Of a stretch of 64,000 nucleotides of DNA, positions 60,822-64,000 are shown in pieces; within the stretch, counting starts at the first letter, position 1, and each line of letters begins with the position of its first letter. Location of the stretch: the NCBI RefSeq assembly GCF_001028175.1, contig NZ_AEJF01000116.1, forward strand, positions 1 to 64,000, in the 5' to 3' direction. Under the pieces are notes generated by a model. It saw only the letters and a list, made by a program, of their open reading frames with translations. It searched no databases and was not told the origin of the DNA. The position numbers and the translations under genes are program-made. The stretch is from Caballeronia mineralivorans PML1(12). GTDB taxonomy: Bacteria; Pseudomonadota; Gammaproteobacteria; Burkholderiales; Burkholderiaceae.

Positions 60822-60972
60822 TCCCGCAGTAAGGGCCGGTACTCGCCGGAAAGCCCTCGAAGCCTATGCAGCGGCGCCCGTTCCATCGGGCGTCAGGGAC
60901 AACTGTCGCCAGATTTTTTCATGCATCAAGCCAGCAGCAAAACTCAAAGCAATCAACTACAGAGGAAGGATC

Positions 60973-62073
60973 ATGCACAAGCACACTCCGCGTGCAATAT
61001 TGGCCGCGTCGGTAGGACTCGGCTTTATCGCGACGACCGCACACGCTCAATCGACGGTGACGTTATATGGCATTGTCGATGGAGGATTTACTTATACGAG
61101 TAATCAGGGTGGCAAAAGTAATTACCAGGCGACGGCCGGAAGCGAACAGGGCTCGCGCTGGGGTCTGATCGGCAAAGAAGATCTGGGCGGCGGCAACGCG
61201 GCGATCTTCCGGCTTGAAAACGGCTTCAATTTGCAGACTGGCGTGGCAAGCGCAAATGGCCGCATGTTCGGGCGCCAGGCGTGGGTCGGGTTGTCCAGCG
61301 ACAAATGGGGCGCAGTGACGTTCGGGCGTCAGTACAACGCGGCACAGGACTCGCTCGAGCCGCTGCAGGTCTCGGCGGATACCTCACAATACGGCACCCA
61401 TCCGTTCGACACCGACGATCTGAATAATACGTTCCGCACGGATAACTCCGTGAAGTACGTAACGCCGACGTTTCATGGTTTGCAGATCAATTCCATGTAT
61501 GGCTTCAGCAACAACGCCGGCAACTTTGCGACGAACCGTTCATACAGTGTGGGCGCGTCCTACGCGGGCGGCCCATGGCGTCTTGGTGCAGCGTACGTTC
61601 GTCTCGACAATCCCGCGGTCGACACCACCGGTGCAATTCCTTCGGATAACTACTTTACCTTCATCAAAGGCGTGACGAAGCAGCAGATCTATGGCGCAGG
61701 CGGTCTCTACGATTTTGGCCGAGCGAGTGTCGGTCTGATGTACACGAGCACGACCTTCGATCTGACACCGGCTTCGCATCACCAGACGTATCAGAACGCG
61801 GAGGCCAGCATTCGCTATCAGATTACGCCCGCGCTCAGGGCTGCGCTCGGCGAGACGTATACCGAGGTGTCGGCGAATACCAAGCCTGCGAGTTGGCACT
61901 ACTGGCAGACTACAAGCGCCTTGCAGTATTTCCTGTCGAAGCGGACTGATGTGTATATCGATTTGATCTATCAACGCTCGAGCGGCGCGGTTGCTGCGAT
62001 TGAAGGGACATCGGGTGCGTCGAGCAGCCACACTCAGTTCTTGGCTGTCACCGGCATTCGGCAGAAGTTCTAA
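60973..62073 (+). CDS. Outer-membrane porin (Gram-negative OmpC-like)
   Basis: The 366-residue protein has a signal peptide (MHKHTPRAILAASVGLGFIA ... AHAQ), mature start STVTLYGIVDGGF and terminal ...GIRQKF with final Phe. AGAGGAAGG precedes the ATG. It is related to the porin at 47290. It lies 150 bp after the CocE gene, probably with its own promoter, and may admit the substrate of the ABC system. Confidence 0.92.
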   Translation: MHKHTPRAILAASVGLGFIATTAHAQSTVTLYGIVDGGFTYTSNQGGKSNYQATAGSEQGSRWGLIGKEDLGGGNAAIFRLENGFNLQTGVASANGRMFGRQAWVGLSSDKWGAVTFGRQYNAAQDSLEPLQVSADTSQYGTHPFDTDDLNNTFRTDNSVKYVTPTFHGLQINSMYGFSNNAGNFATNRSYSVGASYAGGPWRLGAAYVRLDNPAVDTTGAIPSDNYFTFIKGVTKQQIYGAGGLYDFGRASVGLMYTSTTFDLTPASHHQTYQNAEASIRYQITPALRAALGETYTEVSANTKPASWHYWQTTSALQYFLSKRTDVYIDLIYQRSSGAVAAIEGTSGASSSHTQFLAVTGIRQKF

Positions 62074-62088
62074 AAATCTTCCCAGTCT

Positions 62089-62113
62089 GCGTCACTGTTT
62101 TCGACAGTGACGC
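62089..62113. terminator. Bidirectional hairpin between convergent genes
   Basis: GCGTCACTGT and ACAGTGACGC form a perfect 10-bp stem with a TTTCG loop, between the porin stop (62073) and the GH53 stop (62127). Its place between convergent genes supports a two-way terminator. Confidence 0.65.
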
Positions 62114-62126
62114 TCGGTATATTTGG

Positions 62127-63284
62127 CTAGCGCCTCCGAAACGCATCCAGCGAAGGCAACGCGTTCCCATGAAAATCGAACAACGTGTTGTTGTCCCACT
62201 GATCGCCGGCGCCGACTTTCCATCCGACGTTCGGAGTCGGTATCCATTCGGGCTCCCACCAGAACACGCCTTTGCCGTGGCCACCGGGTATCGCCGCCAC
62301 GATGTCCGTCACCGCACCGAGAAATTGCGCCTGGCCGGCAGGCGTTGGCGGGAAAGTGGACGAGCCGGTATTGGTCATCGCGTTGGGTTCCGAATCGCCG
62401 TCGCTGGTCGTCCACGGATACGCGGTCTCGACGACCATCACATCCTTGTCATAGCGCGTCGCAAGATCGTTCGCATTGTTCTGCAGGTCGCTTAGCGAAC
62501 CTTGCCACTGCGGGTAGTAGGACAGGCCGATCACATCGAACGTGACGCCGCGCTGTGTCGCGCTGTCGAACCACCAGCGGCTCGTCGCATTGTTGCCGCC
62601 ACTGTCGAGGTGCAGCATGACCTTGATGCGCTCATCGACCGATTTGACCGCGTCGTGCCCAGCCTTGAGCAACTGCGCGAGGTTATCCCACTGGTCGTAC
62701 TTGCCGAGCGGCCATAGCATCCCGCCGGTGATTTCGTTGCCGACCTGAACCCACTCGGGATGCACGCCGTCCCGCTTCAGCATCTCAAGGACATTCGATG
62801 TGTATTCGGACAACGCCGTACACGTTTGCACGAGATCCTTGCCGGCCCAATCATGAGGCGGATACTGCTTTCCCGGATCGGCCCACCAGTCGCTGTAGTG
62901 GAAGTCGATCAGCACGCGCATGCCGAGCGCGGCGGCACGGCGAGCCAGCGCGCGCACGTGTTCGGCATTGTTGTAACCGGCAGCGGGGCTCTGGTCGGCC
63001 GGATAGAAGTTCGGATTGCCAGGATCGTTCCACACCTTGATGCGAATCGAGTCGACCCCGTGGCTCTTCAGAATCAGCAGACAGTCGAGCGGCACGCCGT
63101 GCTCGTAAAACTTCGCTCCGTGTGCTTCCAGTTCCAGCAGCGTCGACACGTCTGCGCCCTTCGCAAACCGGTTGTCGCGGCCGAACAACTCCAGTGAACC
63201 CGCCACGGCCGGTGCGCCGACCGCCGCGCCAACGCCGAGCGCAGCAGCAGACGCCAGCCATCCCATCATTTCTCTTCTGTTCAT
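62127..63284 (-). CDS. Secreted arabinogalactan endo-beta-1,4-galactanase (GH53)
   Basis: The 385-residue protein begins with a twin-arginine-like signal (MNRREMMGWLASAAALGVGA ... AVAGS). The GH53 body includes FAKGADVSTLLELEAHGAKF, the acid/base Glu in VQVGNEITGGMLWP and the nucleophile Glu in VMVVETAYPW, plus GVFWWEPEWIP. It cuts beta-1,4-galactan side chains of pectin to galacto-oligosaccharides. The GH42-like gene lies about 80 bp upstream on the same strand, giving the usual galactan-utilisation pair. Confidence 0.92.
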   Translation of the reverse strand: MNRREMMGWLASAAALGVGAAVGAPAVAGSLELFGRDNRFAKGADVSTLLELEAHGAKFYEHGVPLDCLLILKSHGVDSIRIKVWNDPGNPNFYPADQSPAAGYNNAEHVRALARRAAALGMRVLIDFHYSDWWADPGKQYPPHDWAGKDLVQTCTALSEYTSNVLEMLKRDGVHPEWVQVGNEITGGMLWPLGKYDQWDNLAQLLKAGHDAVKSVDERIKVMLHLDSGGNNATSRWWFDSATQRGVTFDVIGLSYYPQWQGSLSDLQNNANDLATRYDKDVMVVETAYPWTTSDGDSEPNAMTNTGSSTFPPTPAGQAQFLGAVTDIVAAIPGGHGKGVFWWEPEWIPTPNVGWKVGAGDQWDNNTLFDFHGNALPSLDAFRRR

Positions 63285-63367
63285 CTGTCATCCTCCATTT
63301 ATTGATTGCCTGCTCCGGGTTGAAGCGCTTAAATCCTTGCCTCCGATACCACCCTCCTCCTGCTGAT

Positions 63368-64000
63368 TCAGCGGGTTTGCGCGTCCCTCCACGCGCAGAC
63401 CTCGCCAGTTGCAAGCTGCGGCTGCCCGAGCACAAAAGTCGCATTGGCTGGCGCGGGTGCTTGCACTTGCTCCGCTCCGAAGTTGAACGCGAAGGTCAGA
63501 TCGCTGCGTCGGCGAATGCGCAAGCCGTCAGCCAGCAGTTGCACCTCGATGGCTGCATCTTTCGCCGCCTGCTCCAAAACCGCGCGATGCAACGCGTGCG
63601 ACAACCACGCCGCCACATAGCGAACCCGTCCGCTGGCGAGGATCGCCGGCCATGCGTCGTTGAACTGCGCATCGACACGTGTCTCGCTATTCGCACGAAC
63701 GTGTTCACGCCAATGCATCGCAACACCGTGCGTGTCGCCGATACAAACCGCGGGCGCAAGCGTCGGGCGCAGTGTTTCCACCTCGAGCACCTGCATCGGC
63801 AATACGCGTTGCAGCGCGCCGGGCGGGAGGCTGGAAGGAATCGCGAATGCAGGTGTCTTCGAGCCGCTCCTCGGACCGAATACCCATTGCGCTGAACTCT
63901 GCTCGATCTGGTCGACGAGCGCGTCGTCGATCACGGCAATGCTCGGCACGACCACCAGCCGGTACTGCGTCAGATCGGCTTTGCTCGAGACAATATCGAC
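63368..64000 (-). CDS. C-terminal part of a GH42-like beta-galactosidase (cut by window edge)
   Basis: The frame runs from the window end to a stop at 63368, about 210 residues. It begins VDIVSSKADLTQYRLVVVPS, typical of the trimerisation/Rossmann-like domain after the GH42 barrel. It continues with YVAAWLSHALHRAVLEQAAK and a final beta-sandwich (LTFAFNFGAEQVQAPAPANA). The catalytic barrel is outside the window, so the family call rests on this C-terminal layout and the GH53 neighbour. It would cleave galactose from oligosaccharides made by the GH53 enzyme. Confidence 0.75.
   Translation of the reverse strand, partial: VDIVSSKADLTQYRLVVVPSIAVIDDALVDQIEQSSAQWVFGPRSGSKTPAFAIPSSLPPGALQRVLPMQVLEVETLRPTLAPAVCIGDTHGVAMHWREHVRANSETRVDAQFNDAWPAILASGRVRYVAAWLSHALHRAVLEQAAKDAAIEVQLLADGLRIRRRSDLTFAFNFGAEQVQAPAPANATFVLGQPQLATGEVCAWRDAQTR

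Overview
The window looks like a piece of a chromosome or large replicon from a Burkholderiaceae bacterium of the Paraburkholderia/Caballeronia type. The evidence is high GC with strongly GC-biased third codon positions, two Gram-negative OmpC-type porins with the typical S(S/T)VTLYG mature start, a probable DUF3331 gene, many LysR/IclR/GntR regulators beside small catabolic operons, and aromatic-acid type MFS permeases. No rRNA, tRNA or CRISPR array was seen. It is an accessory, catabolism-rich region with much gene decay.

Layout. 0-1.1 kb: cut-off secreted protein, a broken small gene and a TonB-C-terminal-like protein. 1.2-2.5 kb: non-coding ground with a phage-integrase remnant and a perfect inverted repeat. 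2.5-8.0 kb: IclR regulator, MFS carrier, and an enoyl-CoA hydratase/isomerase plus ADP-forming acyl-CoA ligase operon; two near-identical palindromic operators lie in the divergent promoter. 7.9-13.4 kb: a decaying stretch (frameshifted DUF3331 gene, BON protein, unidentified remnant, frameshifted aldehyde dehydrogenase, an alpha/beta hydrolase broken by a 17-bp tandem duplication) and an SDR/tautomerase/isomerase operon facing a LysR gene. 14.4-17.7 kb: solitary tyrosine recombinase whose Shine-Dalgarno lies in a perfect hairpin, LysR, aldo/keto reductase. 17.9-23.6 kb: PaoABC-like molybdenum aldehyde oxidoreductase, SDR, DUF1330 protein. 23.6-25.0 kb: mostly non-coding.

25-40.7 kb is the most interesting part. 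It appears to be one catabolic module for an N-methylated nitrogen compound: amino acid permease and GcvT-like protein on one strand, purU-folD on the other, a NarL-type two-component pair, a PAS protein with a degenerate GGDEF domain, then a tightly coupled minus-strand operon: DmmA-family subunit, ferredoxin-type reductase, heme-dependent N-demethylase-like protein, acyl-CoA-dehydrogenase-like flavoprotein, flavin reductase, and a DUF1989-GcvT fusion. The proposed flow is oxidative N-demethylation, capture of the C1 unit as methylene-THF by GcvT-type domains, oxidation by FolD, and release as formate by PurU. An identical 11-mer sits in both promoter regions of the module.

40.8-42.3 kb is a junkyard of fragments (IS6-family transposase with a homopolymer frameshift, IclR C-terminus, serine hydrolase C-terminus). 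42.3-50.5 kb holds a GntR, a LysR and a co-directional set of two paralogous AAHS-type MFS carriers flanking a bicupin, a GlcG/HbpS-like protein, a porin and an NTF2-like protein. 50.5-52.1 kb is a PiT phosphate transporter. 52.4-60.8 kb is a LysR-controlled peptide-type ABC importer with a CocE/NonD hydrolase, followed by a porin. At the end, a secreted GH53 endo-galactanase precedes a cut-off GH42-like beta-galactosidase, suggesting galactan use.
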